A stretch of DNA of 64,000 nucleotides from Coccinella septempunctata (GCF_907165205.1 NC_058193.1:7998001-8062000); one strand, 5' to 3'. Positions 30,325 to 43,902 are shown, counted from the stretch's first letter. Numbers and translations are program-made. The notes: generated by a model not told the origin, from the sequence alone.

Positions 30325-32110
30325 ACTAGTGTGAACTTAGCAACGGTTTTCCAGCCACGGTTTCTGACGTACGGTGCTTCGATGGCGCGAGGCGGAGTCG
30401 ACCGTGCGCGGCGTTGCCAAACTGCACAGAAGGAAGTGAACGGTTCATTCGCTTGTATTTCGATATTATTTCATTGGAATGAGAGGAATAATGAAATTTA
30501 CTCATTATTTCAATACAACCTATGTCTCCTGGCATTTGATTCTAAATAATTCCATGGTGTTGGGGAAAAAGGAGATAAGTTGATCATTAAGAATGAGATG
30601 AGTTATTTTGTCTGTAATGGAACATTCTATAGGAGATATTTGAAGATACCTCCTTAGGGGCATGGGTAACTGACGCTTATTTCCTTTATCTGACTTATCT
30701 TGCTTGGCCTATAAGCAAGGTTTCGATAAATACATCCAGAGTGAAAATATATCTCGTTTTGCTCAGAAATGGACTTAACTCCTTTTTCCCCGGCACCACG
30801 GAATTATTGCCTGTTCATTGATATCCGTACTATATAAGTGAAAAAATTATATCTCCGAAAATACTTCGTGTTCGTTGATGATTTTTTCGCTTAAATGTGT
30901 GTAATTGAATGCTTTATCAACTTCAATTCTCAAATGAATTTGGGACGCCGTCAGGACTTGACAGAATAAGATTTTTGAGCCAGCAACGATTTTCCGTTTT
31001 CGTAAAAACTCTATATCTCCGAAAATACTCCGTGTTCGTTGATGATTTTTTCGCTAAAATGTGCGAAATTGAATGCTTTATCAACTTCAATTCTCAAATG
31101 AATTTGGGACGCCGTCAGGACTTGACAGAATAGGATTTTTGAGCCAGCAACGGTTTTCCGTTTTCGTAAAAACCCTATCTCCGAAAATACTACGTGTTCG
31201 TTGATGATTTTTTCGCTTTAATGGGCGTAATTGAATGCTTTATCAACTTCAATTCTCAAATGAATTTGGGACGCCGTCAGGACTTGACAGAATAGGATTT
31301 TTGAGCGAGCAACGGTTTTCCGTTTTCGTAAAAACTCTATATCTCCGAAAATACTTCGTGTTATCGTTGATGATTCTTCCGCTGAAATGTGCGTAATTGA
31401 ATGCTTTATCAACTTCAATTCTCAAATGAATTTGATACGCCGTCAGGACTTGACAGAATAGGATTTTTGAGCCAGCAACGGTTTTCCGTTTTCGTAAAAA
31501 CTCTATATCTCCGAAAATACTTCGTGTTCGTTGATGGTTTTTTCGCTAAAATGTGCGTAATTGAATGCTTTATCGATTCCAATTCTCAAATGAATTTGGG
31601 ACGCCGTCAGGACTTGACAGAATAGGATTTTTGAGCCAGCAACGGTTTTCCGTTTTCGTAAAAACTCTATATCTCCGAAAATACTTCGTGTTCGTTGATG
31701 ATTTTTTCGCTAAAATGTGCGTAATTGAATGTTTCATCAACTTCAATTCTCAAATGAATTTGGGACGCCGTCAGGACTTGAGAAATTAGGATTTTTGAGC
31801 CAGAAACGGTTTTCCGTTTTCGTAAAAACTCCATATCTCCGAAAATACTTCGTGTTCGTTGATGATTCTTTCGCTAAAATGTGCGCAATTGAATGCTTTA
31901 TCAACTTCAGTTCTCAAATGAATTTGGGACGCCGTCAGGACTTGAGGAATTGGGATTTTTGAGCCAGCAACGGTTTTCCGTTTTCGTAAAAACTCTATAT
32001 CTCAAAAAATACTTCGTGTTAGTTGGTGATTTTTTCGCTAAAATGTGCGTAATTGAATGCTCCATTGGTTCCAAGTGTCAAATGAATTTGGTTTTCCTTT
32101 TTCGTAAAAA
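30325..32110 (+). repeat. Left inverted arm of the Foldback-like element
   Basis: Contains a unique tip of about 500 bp (with a 250-bp MITE in it) and about eight units of a 164-bp tandem repeat from 30843. Unit landmarks are CTCCGAAAATACTTCGTG, GACGCCGTCAGGACTTGA and CAACGGTTTTCCGTTTTCG. Repeated open frames of about 74 residues arise because units lack stops in one frame; 164 is not a multiple of three, so this is not a protein repeat. Confidence 0.88.
30552..30801. mobile_element. MITE of 250 bp in the left arm, 4-bp AATT duplication
   Basis: Ends are inverted: CCATGGTGTTGGGGAAAAAG and CCGTGGTGCCGGGGAAAAAG. AATT flanks both sides (30548-30551, 30802-30805). The right Foldback arm has the empty site with one AATT at about 46270-46280. 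Confidence 0.8.
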
Positions 32111-32276
32111 ATAACATTTTTTCAGGTAACCTCTACTTTGCCGTCAACGTTCGATGAAAATTTATGATATAATTTATTAAGAAAGATACAGATACAGTAT
32201 ATACAAAGATCGGAATCAACTTTTTCGCTTGACTGCAATGATTGGGAACTTTTTAGCGCCTGTTTTAAATTAGCTC

Positions 32277-34975
32277 CTAAAAAATTATTATGCATGGCTT
32301 TTTCCTTCTTTTTCCATACTTCTTGTGAAGAAAGGCCATCATCTTTTTCGAACCGAACCTTCGTGCATTTCGATCTCGGAATGAAGAAGAGCGTTCCTTA
32401 TATGCAAATAAAACATATTTTCTAATTTTTCTAATCACACGGCTACTTCTCTGGCGCATTACTCTCTTCGCTATGGTGTTTTTGAGGATCCCGAACCATC
32501 TCTCAACTGGAGCATTACTCATCCTCTCTTTGTTATTCAATAAAATTCCACTCCAGAGGGGAGAAAATGGAATGAAATGTTTAAAAAAATGTTCAAAGAA
32601 ATCCAAGTTTTTGTATTCATTCTCGGTATAATTGCCGTGGTCAGAAATCAAAGAGGTGGAAGTGAGAATCTGTTTTAAATACTAGCAAAGTAAGGTTGCA
32701 TCATAAGTTCCCGACTCATTGTTTTTGAGAATAATATTACTTTTATGTAAATCTTTATTAATGAGGTAATCATCTGTACCGGTTGATATTTTCAATAGAT
32801 TTTGAAAAGCATTTGCGAAAGTTTTATTTTTATTTTCTGAATGAGTAACAATATATTATAAAAACTTTTCAGCCAAGCGCAGAAAATTTCACAATCATTG
32901 ATATTGTACGCCGCGGCTATAATTTCTTTAATATGTTGTCTCACTTTGAACTCTTGATAATACATATCAACATCCCGAGCCATTAACTTGAACAAGTGGG
33001 CACAGCACAGGTGCATCTGAATTTTATTTCGAGGAAAAGTTTCATGATTTGATAAACAATGGAAGGTTAAATTAATATATTCCTTCAAATCTAAAGAGTT
33101 CAATGCTACAGATGCAGCATTCATAAGAACAAAGCTAAAATCTGTAACAATTTTCTGAAAAGCAGGCCACTTCTTATGGGCTCTACACAAAAAGACCTAA
33201 ATTTCAGAAGCCATGCACCTATGCTTCCAGCATCATGTTCACTTGAGACCATTTCTACTACAGGACATATTCTACTGGTATTTGAAATTTGAATAACCCC
33301 GGCATAATAATATACCTTATTACCTGTATTGCCGGGACGACGTATTAAACTTCCAGTAGCATCAATATGGAGGACTGAACCCTTTTGTGAAGTTAGCATT
33401 TCTAATTGTTCGATACTATAGACAAATATGATAAGGGACTCCTACATATTGAATGTAATTTGGATGTTCATTACGCATTTTCATTACATCAATTAAATCA
33501 TTCACATCTCTATCATTTTTTGCTAAGGCTTGCGAACGCACTTTTCTATAATCATCTGATTTCACATTACCTAAATTCTTTTTCTTCAAACTATCGTCAT
33601 CTAAATTGATAACATCATTTTGACGCTGTTCTAAAGGTTTAACATTCAATATATCCTTTTTTACAATTTTCCTTTTAATTCCTCTTAACTGAGTTGACAA
33701 ACCACTTAAATGATTGAAATCCCGACCTGAACACCTCCACTTTATGCTCTATCGGAAGTGCATCCGTTATAGGACTTATAACTAAAATGAATTTTTTACA
33801 AGTTGCATGAACGCAATAGGCATATATTTTATACGATTTCGATTTTTTCACATAACGATAGTTTTTAAAATACAATTTACACGTGTTAATCACAGTAACA
33901 AACTTTTCATTGATTACATAAATGTACTCCTCGGCAATTAATTTTTCATCTTTGCATATCGATGAGAATTCTGTATCTGACAAAACAAAAGAACCTTCTT
34001 TTTTGAACAATTTCCATAGGAATTACATCTGTACTTCACATCATTCAAATTTATACTTCCCTTTGGCAAAATTTCTTTGACTTTTTTTTTTATTATCCTG
34101 CAAATGCTCCAAACTTGGCGAAATTGAATAAAAATCCGAACTTATTTCTTTTCTTGTTGACAGAAATACAGATTTTATCCGATGAAGTATTATCCGATGA
34201 AATTAAAGGATCCATTTCTGAAAGTGGTGATGAAATTTTTTGGTTAATAATAGGCGTAGAATGCATAATTCTATCAGGACTTACAATTTCGATGCTCTTA
34301 CTTCCGTTAGTTTGTTCAGTTACATTTTTATTTGAAGCGTCTACAATGTTTGAGCTACAAATACTAGATTCATCAAAACTATCTTCAAAACGAATTTTGG
34401 ATATGTTTCTTCTCGAAAAATAGCAAATATTTCTACGATTTCTTTGGTTGTTTTTAAATCCTATAATAGATTACAGAGAAGAGAATAAATTGATTTATCG
34501 GAATAATAACTTTCGCATAATATCTGTTCTTGGAAATTTTATTTTTCAAAATAATCGCATTGAAACTTGACAATTCGATTTTATGAGGAACCTTTTCCAC
34601 CATATTTTTCGATTTTTTAAGGAGTTCATTTTTAGTTTTATTACTTAATAATAATTCACTCAATTTATTTGTGTTACGATGAAAAACTTTTTGAATTATT
34701 GCACGACTTTTTGAACTATCGGATTTGAAAATAATTATAGCGGCATTTCTTATGATCTCATGATTGACTGTTAAAGATTGCAAAGTTTCGAAAGATACAT
34801 CTGGAAAATGTTCATTGACAAATGCAGCTAATTCATTAACCCATATGGCCCCACACATTTTTTTCTCCTTATTTCGATAAATTTGACTATATACTGATGG
34901 AATGAAATGAGTAAGACACAACAGACTCATTTTCGAAGGAAAAATCAAGTAGCGATTTCGGAAAAACATATGCAC
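32277..34975 (-). pseudogene. MULE-type transposase of the Foldback-like element, broken
   Basis: Read right to left: 34975-34454 (N-terminal region), 34010-33675 with a CxxxxC-type block (CVHATCKKF), 33700-33416, 33399-33121 with the first catalytic Asp in LHIDATGSLIRR, 33190-32792 with the second Asp in VTDFSFVLMNA and a CCAH motif, and 32651-32277 with the Glu in SNAPVERWFG. This D-D-CxxH-E order fits the MULE/NOF transposase fold common in insect genomes. The parts are separated by single-base shifts (for example near 33405 and 33190) and stops. It would cut at the tandem-repeat arms. Confidence 0.72.
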
Positions 34976-36360
34976 TCAAACGAGTACACTGGGCACTCGT
35001 GAGGTCTCAGACAGTACAAATGATATTATGTGAAATTTCATTTTATTACACATATATGGTTTATTATATAATATGGTTTATTAGTTAAACATTGTGATAC
35101 TTTATGAAACAGTCGCGCTCAATACAAATAAGGATAACATTGCATTGATCGAAGATTGCATTGCCGACATCGTAATTGTTTTTCGTTTTTTGCTGATAAC
35201 AAGAGTAGTTTCACTGAACTTGAATGTGATATAGGTATAATACAAAAAAGTGGACACGAAACATCACTGACAATTGAAAAAAATGTTGGCTGAACAAAAT
35301 ATGTTTCATGAGTTCGAGATTCAGCTACCCCTGCTTGAAAATCTTCTAGACTCGCTCATTATATATCATAGAACACTACAGTATCGATGCAGTTTTGATG
35401 CAAACTGGTAGATGCCATCAGAGGGACATTTTACCTGTAGGTGATCAACTGTACCCAAATGAGTACAGTGGGACCATATGGGTTAATTGGAAATTTGGTT
35501 GATCGTCCTGGCATGTTTGAACTCCTAAATGTATTCGCAATATAAAAGATTTTTGGATTCAATTAATATATAATAAGGAAAAATAGACGAATAAGTCGAT
35601 AAAATTTCAATTACTCACATATAGGTACCATCAAAAAAACAATACACAAAACACACTAAATTCTAAGCTTTTCACACAAAATTTCTACACTTTCACTTGC
35701 AACTACTTTTCAGTTCAGTTTCAGTGAATATTAGAGTAGCGAAGAAAATCTGGACGTAATCACAAGAACGTCGGATAAATATCAGAAAAATAAATTTCCT
35801 GACTTCTTTTGACTTTTGTTTAGCTCAAGAGAATAGATCAGAACAAGACTGAAATTTTCTTAAGAATGAAGCTTTTTACCAGGTTTTGTCACTAGAAACA
35901 TCATCAAGATATTCACACTTTACAACTCACAAAGGGCGGATCCAAGATTTTGCCACTAGAGTAGAGGAGGTGGACTTAAAAGTTGGGTTTTTTTCTTACC
36001 TCCCTGGATTGTTTGCTCAAAATAATATTCAAAAAAATATAAACAGTCTCGAGTGAAATCTTGACAAAAGAGGACGTGCTAAAGTGCTCCTAGTGCTATA
36101 AAAGAGAATTTAAAAATTTCGGCTTATTCTGTTCAGTGGTCGGAGAATCCGCATCCGCTCCCTACAGATGTCGCTAAATGTCGACGATGCCATGGGAAAT
36201 GGGTAAAAAGGATCTTGATGATCACTGAAAGTGAATGTTGTTCCCTTACCACCTCCTAACAATCTTTAACCCTTGCGAACAATAAAACTTTCGTAAGGAG
36301 ACCCGTACTAACATGGATTCTGATTCAGTATAGGTCCGTCAACGCAGATGAAAACCGTGA
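34976..36360. other. No gene recognised
   Basis: AT-rich interior of the Foldback-like element. No reading frame or repeat was identified with confidence. Confidence 0.35.
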
Positions 36361-36435
36361 CCTCTGGTGGCTTAGTTGGGTAGAGCACTTGACCGGTAAT
36401 CAAGAGGGGCGCGGGTTCGAATCCTGCCCGGAGGT
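36361..36435 (+). tRNA. tRNA-Thr(GGT)-like sequence with C33, possible pseudogene or SINE head
   Basis: Folds as a tRNA: 7-bp acceptor CCTCTGG/CCGGAGG, D arm with AGTTGGGTA loop, anticodon stem CTTGA/TCAAG around CCGGTAA, T arm GCGGG/TTCGAAT/CCTGC. A run of five T follows at 36440-36444. The anticodon would be GGT (Thr). Position 33, nearly always T in working tRNAs, is C, so the gene may be inactive or may be the head of a SINE. Confidence 0.55.
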
Positions 36436-36758
36436 GTACTTTTTCAGAATTCAATAATTGTCTGCTTGCCGTTAATATATTCATTGATATTTAATTCCAG
36501 ACATTAATTCCACTACTCAATATAAAAGAGAATGTTGGTGTTCATCCTAAGTGTCCAGAGGATTTTTTTTTTTCTCGTTGGTTCTGCAGAAAACATCAGG
36601 TGAGCTTATATTTCGTATCTCTTTTCTGATTTTCATCATAGCGTATAAAACATTCGGCTTTATACCATAGTTTTATATAAGACTATTTCAGTGAAGATTT
36701 CTGAATATTTTATTATTTTCAAATTGTTTGATATTTTGAGATTTTTGATTATAAAACC

Positions 36759-38146
36759 ATGTCGGAAACCTCAGATAATGACGGTTCCTACATGGAAGCG
36801 ACCGATGCTGAAGAGTTCAGCGAAGGCGAACACGAGGAGCTTGTAAAGCTTAGAGAAGAAAATGGGCAGTTGAAAGCTCAAATAGTCAAACTGACTGAAA
36901 CTGTGTCACAGTTGGTCGGTGAGATGCGCCTCTTGAGGGAGGAAATGACCCGCAATAATATGACGAAATCTCCCACTTACGCCGCAATCACAAAGCCAGT
37001 AGCGGGTTCCAAGAATAATTCCCTTATAGGAATTGTTTCACAACCCGAAACAAGGAAAAATGATTCAACGCAGGTCGCGAAGGCCCCAAACGCGCCCCCA
37101 ACTAAACGCGCGCGAAAAGAAAGCTCCTCTTCTGATGAGGAGACTGTCAAGAAGTGCCTAAAAGAGATAAAATTCCACCCATCACGATGATGGGCACCTC
37201 AGATTGGGTAGAGATATCTAAAGCTCTCTACACAAAAAGGATAAACTACAACCGTGCAACTACAGTTAAAGACGGTATAAAAATCATCGCGTCAACCGCA
37301 GATGATATTAGAAAAATCACTACATTCTTCGAGCAGAATGGTAAAGAATTTTTTACCTACCAAATGGAGGAGGAGAAGAAGATATATGCCGTTATTAGGC
37401 ATTTACCAATCGACGCTGATCTTGCGTTGATTAAGGACGACCTGATATTCCAGGGAATATCAGACGCTGAGGTGTCCAGAATGACATCGAACAAGACAAA
37501 GAAGCAAATACCTCTCTACCTGGTTAAAACCCAGAAAAAGGAAATCTTCGAAGTGAAGCGACTCTACAACCTCTGTATTGTGGTTGAACATAAAAAGAGG
37601 CATGAAAGTCCAAGCCAGTGCTTTAGGTGCCAAAGGTACGGACATGCACAAAACAAATGCTCCTTCCCGTGGAGATGCATGAAGTGCTCAGGAAGTCATA
37701 GCAGCAATGACTGCACACTCACCAGAAAAGGTGAAGAGAGAAATGCCACATGCGTCTTATGTGGAGAAGAGGGCCATCCAGCTAGCTACAAAGGATGTAG
37801 CGAGTTCAAGTTGGTGACCAGAAAGAAAAATTCCCGAAAATCAGTTGAACAGAAAAAGAAGGTAACAAAAACAACAACTTCTGAACAAAAAATTCAGGAA
37901 GTAGCGAAGACCCAACCTACAGAGCAGGAAAAGAAGAGGGAGACTCCAAAACCCGTCCAGAAAAAAGAAGGACAGAAAAAGCTTACAATGAAACAGGCTG
38001 TGAACAGTCAACAGGAGAAGAAAAAGATATCTGAATCAGCCGATGATTTAGATATCTTCACGGAAAAAATTTTCAACAAGATAATGTTGAAAATTGAGAG
38101 GGAAATGGAGAAAAAACTCCAAGCATTATTTAGTAAACTGAATTAA
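36759..38146 (+). pseudogene. Jockey LINE ORF1 (Gag-like), one frameshift
   Basis: Starts MSETSDNDGSY with an acidic, then coiled-coil N-terminus (36759-37190), and changes frame near 37154-37190. The second part (to 38146) has a pre-knuckle RNA-binding region and three cysteine knuckles: CFRCQRYGHAQNKC, CMKCSGSHSSNDC and CVLCGEEGHPASYKGC. The C-terminal tail is Lys-rich. It coats LINE RNA. Its last base overlaps the ORF2 ATG at 38146. Confidence 0.85.
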
Positions 38147-38898
38147 TGGACCTTACGGATATTAGGAAGAAATCCCTCAAGATAATCTCGTGGAACATAA
38201 ACGGGATCAACACTCGGAAAGCCGAGATAGAACAAATAATATCAGAAATACAACCTGATATTATAGCCCTACAGGAAACAAGAATAAACCGGAACAGAAG
38301 ACTGAATTTCATGAATTATGAAACATATAGATGTGACAGAATTACAAACACCGGAGGAGGAGTAGCAATATTGGTGAGAACAGATCTGAAACACTACTTT
38401 AAAAGTAGATCCGACGAAACACAAGGAAAAACAGAAAAAGTGACGATTGTTGCCGAATTAAATCGGCAAAGAGTCGAAATAACCTCGGCGTATAAGCCAC
38501 CACAAAACAATCTATTGGAAGAAGAGATAAACAACATGTTGGAAGGATCAAACCCGAAAATCTCCATCGGAGATTTCAACTGTAAATCCCCATTATGGAA
38601 TAGCATAACAGAGAATAGAAATGGCAAAAAACTCAAGGATTTCGCCGAAAATCAAAATGCCAAAGTTATTGGACCAGAGCTACCGACATATCTTGCTTTT
38701 GGAAGAGGAATACCAGATGTGATAGATATCGCGATATTGAAAAATATAACTCAAGAATTCTCGATTGAAACTTTGGAAGATGGAACCTCAAACCACAATC
38801 CCGTGGAATTGACAGTTGGAGAAGAACCAAGAGAAAAACTGCTAGAAATAAGAGAATATACCAATTGGACTAAATACAGCCATTTAATACAATCGTAA
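38146..38898 (+). pseudogene. Jockey LINE ORF2 endonuclease domain
   Basis: APE-type nuclease with IISWNINGI, ALQETR, GGGVAILVR, IGDFNCKSPLWN and PDVIDIAI. The C-terminal catalytic SDHxPV motif reads SNHNPV, with Asp changed to Asn. The frame ends at a TAA at 38896-38898 where RT should follow. The nuclease nicks target DNA for priming. Confidence 0.85.
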
Positions 38899-40677
38899 AT
38901 AACAGAAATTCCAACAATAAGCACTCCAGACGATCTGGAATGTGCGGTTGATAAACTGGAAGAGATTATATTGAAAGCTTACGAAAAAAACACGAGAAGA
39001 GTGAAGAGACCAGCACCAAGTCATCCGCATGGCGATACGCCACTACTAAAGAAGTAAAAGATCTTATACAAGAAAATCGAAGACTCAGAAGAATATATAG
39101 GATGAACAAAAATGATCTAAATAGAAGGAACCTCAACCGACATAGCCAAGTTCTGAAAAATGCCCTGAAAGATCTAAGAACAAGCAGATGGAACAAAAGG
39201 GTTCAAGAACTGAATACAATCGATCATTCTGCATGGAGAATGCAAAAAAGCCTACGAGGAGAAAAGACTAAAATTCCACCCCTACACGGAGAAAGGGGAA
39301 TGGCATATACCAATACTGATAAGGCAGGGAAATAATTAGAAGTTTGAAGAAGAGGAAAGCTCCCGGAAGCGATAAAATAACGAATGTTATGTTAAAGAAA
39401 TTACCTAGAAAAGGTATAGCCGCTCTAACAAATATCGCGAATGGAATTATGAGGACAGAACACTACCCAGAAAAATGGAAAACAGCAGAAGTCATAGTAT
39501 TCAATAAACCATTCAAAGAGAAGAAGTTTCCACAAAACTACAGACCGATAAGTCTACTGTCGGCGTTAGGAAAAGTAGAAGAAAGAATAATCGCCACGAG
39601 GCTAAATGAGGAAACCGAAAATATGGAACTAATACCACCAGAACAGTTCAGATTCAGAAGAGAGCATTCAACAGAACAACAATTATTAAGGCTCACAGAG
39701 TACATAACAGAGGGATTCCAAAATAAACAAGCTACAGGTCTTATTTTACTAGACGTCGCCAGAGCATTCGACAGAGTATGGCATGAAGGATCAATATATA
39801 AGATGAGATGTGCTGGATATTCGATCAAAATATGCAAGTTGATCAGGAATTATCTCAAAAATAGAAGATTTTACGTAAAAGTGGGAGGAGAATGCTCCTC
39901 AACAAGAGATATAGAGGCTGGAGTACCCCCCAAGGATCAGTACTTGGGCCACTTCTGTACAACATATACATCCACGATATTCCGAAAAATCCAAGAACCA
40001 TGCTAACGTTATATGCTGACGACACAGGCATAGCAACTCGACACCGAAACCCTGAAATAATAGAACGAGTTCTACAAGAGTCGATTGACGAAACAAATGA
40101 CTGGTGCATAAAGTGGAAAATCAAGCTCAATGGACAAAAGAGCCAAGCAATATTACTACAGAAGAGAAGACTGCGACCCACAACAAAACTGGATGTTGAC
40201 GGCGAAGAAATCGATTGGGAAAATGAAGCCAAATATTTAGGAATAACGCTTGACAAAGGACTTATCTGGAAAAGTCATATCAAACAAGCAATCGACAAAA
40301 CGGAAGCAGCGATGAATAGACTCTATCCTCTGATAGGAAGAAGAAGCCACATGTCGAAAGAGACAAAATTGAAGATAATCAAAGCCGTTGCTAGGCCTCA
40401 ACTGACTTATGGATCAGTTGCCTGGGGTTTCGCGGCAAAGAGCCATATCAAAAGAATTCAGGCCACTGAAAACAAGCTGCTACGATGTGAAATAGATGCA
40501 CCTTGGTTTGTCAGGAATAGACAGATTTATAAGGACCTGAAATGGGAAACCATAACGGAATTCATGAACAGAAAACCAGAGAAATTATTCGAAACAGCTA
40601 AAAACCATCCGAATCAAGAACTCAGGAGAATGCGAATTTACCGAAGGAGACCAAGAGATCAATTAAAAAGAGATTAA
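38899..40677 (+). pseudogene. Jockey LINE ORF2 reverse transcriptase
   Basis: Pieces 39102-39335, 39344-40006 and 39892-40677. Motifs: APGSDKITNVMLKKLP, NYRPISLLS, LLDVARAFDRVWHEG (motif A), then after a 1-nt shift near 39900-39930 PQGSVLGPLLYNIYI and LYADDTGIA, followed by the AKYLGITLDKGLIW thumb block. The catalytic Asp residues are kept; shifts and stops break the chain. Confidence 0.88.
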
Positions 40678-40955
40678 AATAACAACAGAAACTTATTGAA
40701 AAATTCAATAAAGTGTTAATCCAATAGAGGATAAACACATAAATCCCAGCACGATAGTGTGCGAGAAGAAAACCGACCAAGAGATGAACGGTTTATAGGC
40801 AAATGCCCGGAACCAAAATTCAAGAAGCAGTAGGGTTTTTAGTGGGTCTCGAGCTCAGGAGAGTGAGAAACCCCACACTGTTCCCCCTCAGGAGATGAGG
40901 GTGGTTCGTCTGGCTTGCAGATTTTCCCCCTGCTACACAAAAAAAAAAATATATA

Positions 40956-42211
40956 ATATATAATCTGAAGTTTGAGATACTTGAATGAAAATAAGATAAG
41001 TGTAATGTTTTCTTCAAAATGCCATATTAAAATGAATGAAATCCATTTGTGTGTTTTACATAAACATATATCAACCAAAAAAGTTTTCATTCATTACGTT
41101 TGTCTTGGGATTTGTAGCCCTTTCCCTCCTCATACGGTTGCCAAATAGAAACTGAAACCGTAGCCTAGATAGAATTTTCAGAAATTTTTCACCACTTCTC
41201 TAGGATCGTTCATTGAAGTATTGGTTGGTTGATACTTCAATCAACGCTAGAATATAGTCTGAAGCTTCCTCAAAATTTTTGACAAAAACGATTTATTTCA
41301 TATATTTGCTCTATTCGGGTTCGAATTTCGGACAGTCCGAGAATGGTTCTAGAACTGCGCAGAGGACTCGATACTAGGGCGCAACAGTTCTGCGCAGTTT
41401 TAGAACAATTCTCGGACGCTGCAAATTTTATACAGAAGCTCACTAAAAATCTTAAAATTAAATGTAAACTTATTATTTGTGTTCTGTGATGTAAACTGCG
41501 GCCATTTGTATCGAGGCCCTTTCTTTTATCACAAATAATAAACAAAAACAGAGACGAAAATCAACTAATGCTAACTACCACGACTTGTTTGAATTTATTT
41601 GAATGAACAAAGTACATAATCAATATATTTGTTTCACTGCATTTTATTTATTTTGTGATGCGTTCATCATTCTGCTTATCGAAAATTTTTGTTGTTCTTC
41701 GACATGATTGATACTTCATGAAAATGGTCCATTGATATTTCCATTGAGTATTAAATTAATACTCAATGAAATTACCAATAAAGTTTTCTCTGAAAGAAGG
41801 ATTTTTCGGGTTAGGATTTTTACAAATATTCACAAGGCGGCTATATTATTTACAGTTTACTGGTTTTTTCTTAGTGAAAGTTCCTTCATAAAACATTTCG
41901 TTAAACAACAAATGGTATTTACTAGCCACATGTTCAAGATAACCAGAACTTCCATTAGTTAAATTTGCAGTAATAAAATGGCCATCAAGTTTATTGCTTC
42001 TTCGAAAAGACATTTCTGTACCTAGGCAAAAGCAGCGTGTAATAGGTACATTCATTCAATCCTACAACATCCAACTATTAAACTTATAATAAGTACATTT
42101 AAATAAAATTATGCAATTTGTGTGAATGAATTATTTTAAGTAAATACTAATCGAAGTCATTAAGACTTCGATGATTTGATAAATTGTAACAAAGGTTGTG
42201 ACGACAAATAA
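40956..42211. other. No gene; two small inverted repeats
   Basis: A hairpin at 41336-41416 with about 28-bp arms sharing CTGCGCAG, and a perfect palindrome near 41741-41768 (ATTGAGTATTA and complement). A minus-strand frame (41846-42055) preceded by a plausible splice acceptor is not recognised. Confidence 0.4.
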
Positions 42212-42213
42212 TA

Positions 42214-43263
42214 GACCATATTAGTGAGGTTAGAATCACTCAGTTGGCGGGAGATCCATATTCAAATTTTTTTACATAGGAATCGACTTTAAGATGGAAT
42301 ATCGCTAGCTAGAAGTAAATGTTAATATAAAGGCATGCAAAATTGGGTGCCGCAATTATTAGAGGTTGTTTCCAAGTACATTTTACATCACAATATACTT
42401 ATATATGTCCTAAAATCAAAATTGAACACATATATATATATATATTCTTTTGAAAAAGAGTGTTACAAACTTTTACAATCTGAAAATAACAATGAAGCGG
42501 ATGTAAAGAAATGAAACAAGAGACAGATCCTAAAAACCTGTTCCTCGTTCCAGATCTCAGTGTAAGCAGAGGAAAAATGTCAACGGGGTACCATACATAT
42601 CTTCGTATGATACATGAAAAAAAAAAACAGAGATAAAAACCTCAGAAAAAACTCTCTGTTTGCCCGTATAAGTGTAATGATGATGTATGTGTGTAAAGAA
42701 TAAGCTGAAAATAATTGAAATTGAAGGACATCTTCTTCATATGACAAAATCCAAAAACTTCTTCCCATTCTTTCTACTATGAAGAATTATCTGAAAACAA
42801 AAAAGAAAGAAAAAAACGAGAGGGGTGTATTGAATTTTATATTACTCATTATTATACGGAATATATCCGTATGTCGTAGATCATTTCTGCTATACGTCAA
42901 TCAGGAACCGTAACAAGGAAAATGACATGCTACGCTTGCGCGTTAGAATGATGTCAGCTTCAGAGGTTAGAAACGAAATGAAGCTACGACAAACTTCCAT
43001 GGATCTTGCTGACCAATTTTATATTGATCCATTATTAAAAAAATATACCATTTTATTACGAAATTTTGTTTTCAACTTGTTAAGAAAGGATCATAGAATA
43101 CATTCCAACAGAAATAAATCTTAAGAAATTCGCTAAAATATCCAAAAACAGTCGAGAAGTACGCGGCATTTTTAGTCCCATAAGAAATGCATAGGGAATT
43201 GAGGAACCCGATCCACGGATGGATCGCGATTCAAATTTCCCGCCTAACCTCACTAATATGGTC
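42214..43263. mobile_element. TA-flanked inverted-repeat element of about 1.05 kb
   Basis: Ends are inverted copies of GACCATATTAGTGAGGTTAG, flanked by TA (42212-42213, 43264-43265). No transposase; the short plus frame 42927-43124 shows no motif. Likely a non-autonomous mariner-type element. Confidence 0.75.
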
Positions 43264-43900
43264 TATAGGTCCGATAGATCGACTGACACTCGATTCATAT
43301 ATATTACCTATCTAATTAATCGATTGATATACATATTAATGGGAATGAAATTGATTTCTTCATAAAATATCCACTCTTTTCAATACAATTTCGAGTGAAT
43401 TAATTTCCTTTCGTAATTGAATAAGTTGACATAAGTATTTGATTTCCTCATTACTAATTATGAAGAAAAAAATCTACATTCATACCGTTTTCTATACGTC
43501 GTCAAAACAATTAGTACGACTATTGAACGTGCGTTTTTGAGAAAAAAAGATCAAAATAAGCGCCGAATAGCCATAAAAATGGGAGGAAAGAAAGGAAACC
43601 CGCAAGCAGCTGTGTCTTCTCTAAACGTTGCCCATGGGGCGATAAAGAGTGGAAGAATTTGTTTGAATAAATTTGAAATGGCTTCAATCTATGTAATCTT
43701 GTGAAGGTGTTTAATGTAATTTTATTTCATAAGCGGGCTCTCTCCTGAGTGATGTGAAACGAAAGTGTCAATTTGACTTATTATGATAAAATAGAAGAAA
43801 ACACTAAAATGCATGATACACAGCCTTGTCCGGTTATAATTCATTAAAGAGATTTATTATTTTTTTATAAAAATTCAGAATCGAACTCAATAACTGAGTT
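43264..43900. other. No gene recognised
   Basis: AT-rich interior of the Foldback-like element, without a recognised frame or repeat. Confidence 0.35.
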
Positions 43901-43902
43901 AT

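Larger units (their letters stand above)
36540..40955 (+). mobile_element. Jockey-type LINE inside the Foldback-like element
   Basis: ORF1 with three zinc knuckles and ORF2 with endonuclease and RT, ending in a poly-A-like run at 40938-40950. The 5' limit is approximate. Frames are broken in several places but every domain is present, so decay is moderate. Confidence 0.88.

Noticed and set aside
30909..32114. Six similar 66-77-residue open frames in a row, looking like a repeated protein
   Set aside because: They arise from the 164-bp tandem repeat, whose length is not a multiple of three; the same frames appear inverted in the other arm with no start or splice context.
34835..35500. Short inverted similarity around ACCCATATGG near both ends of this stretch
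   Set aside because: Only about 15-20 bp match and no boundaries or duplications support an element.
41846..42055. Possible exon on - with a good acceptor upstream
   Set aside because: No recognised domain, no partner exon found, and it lies inside a transposon-rich interior.
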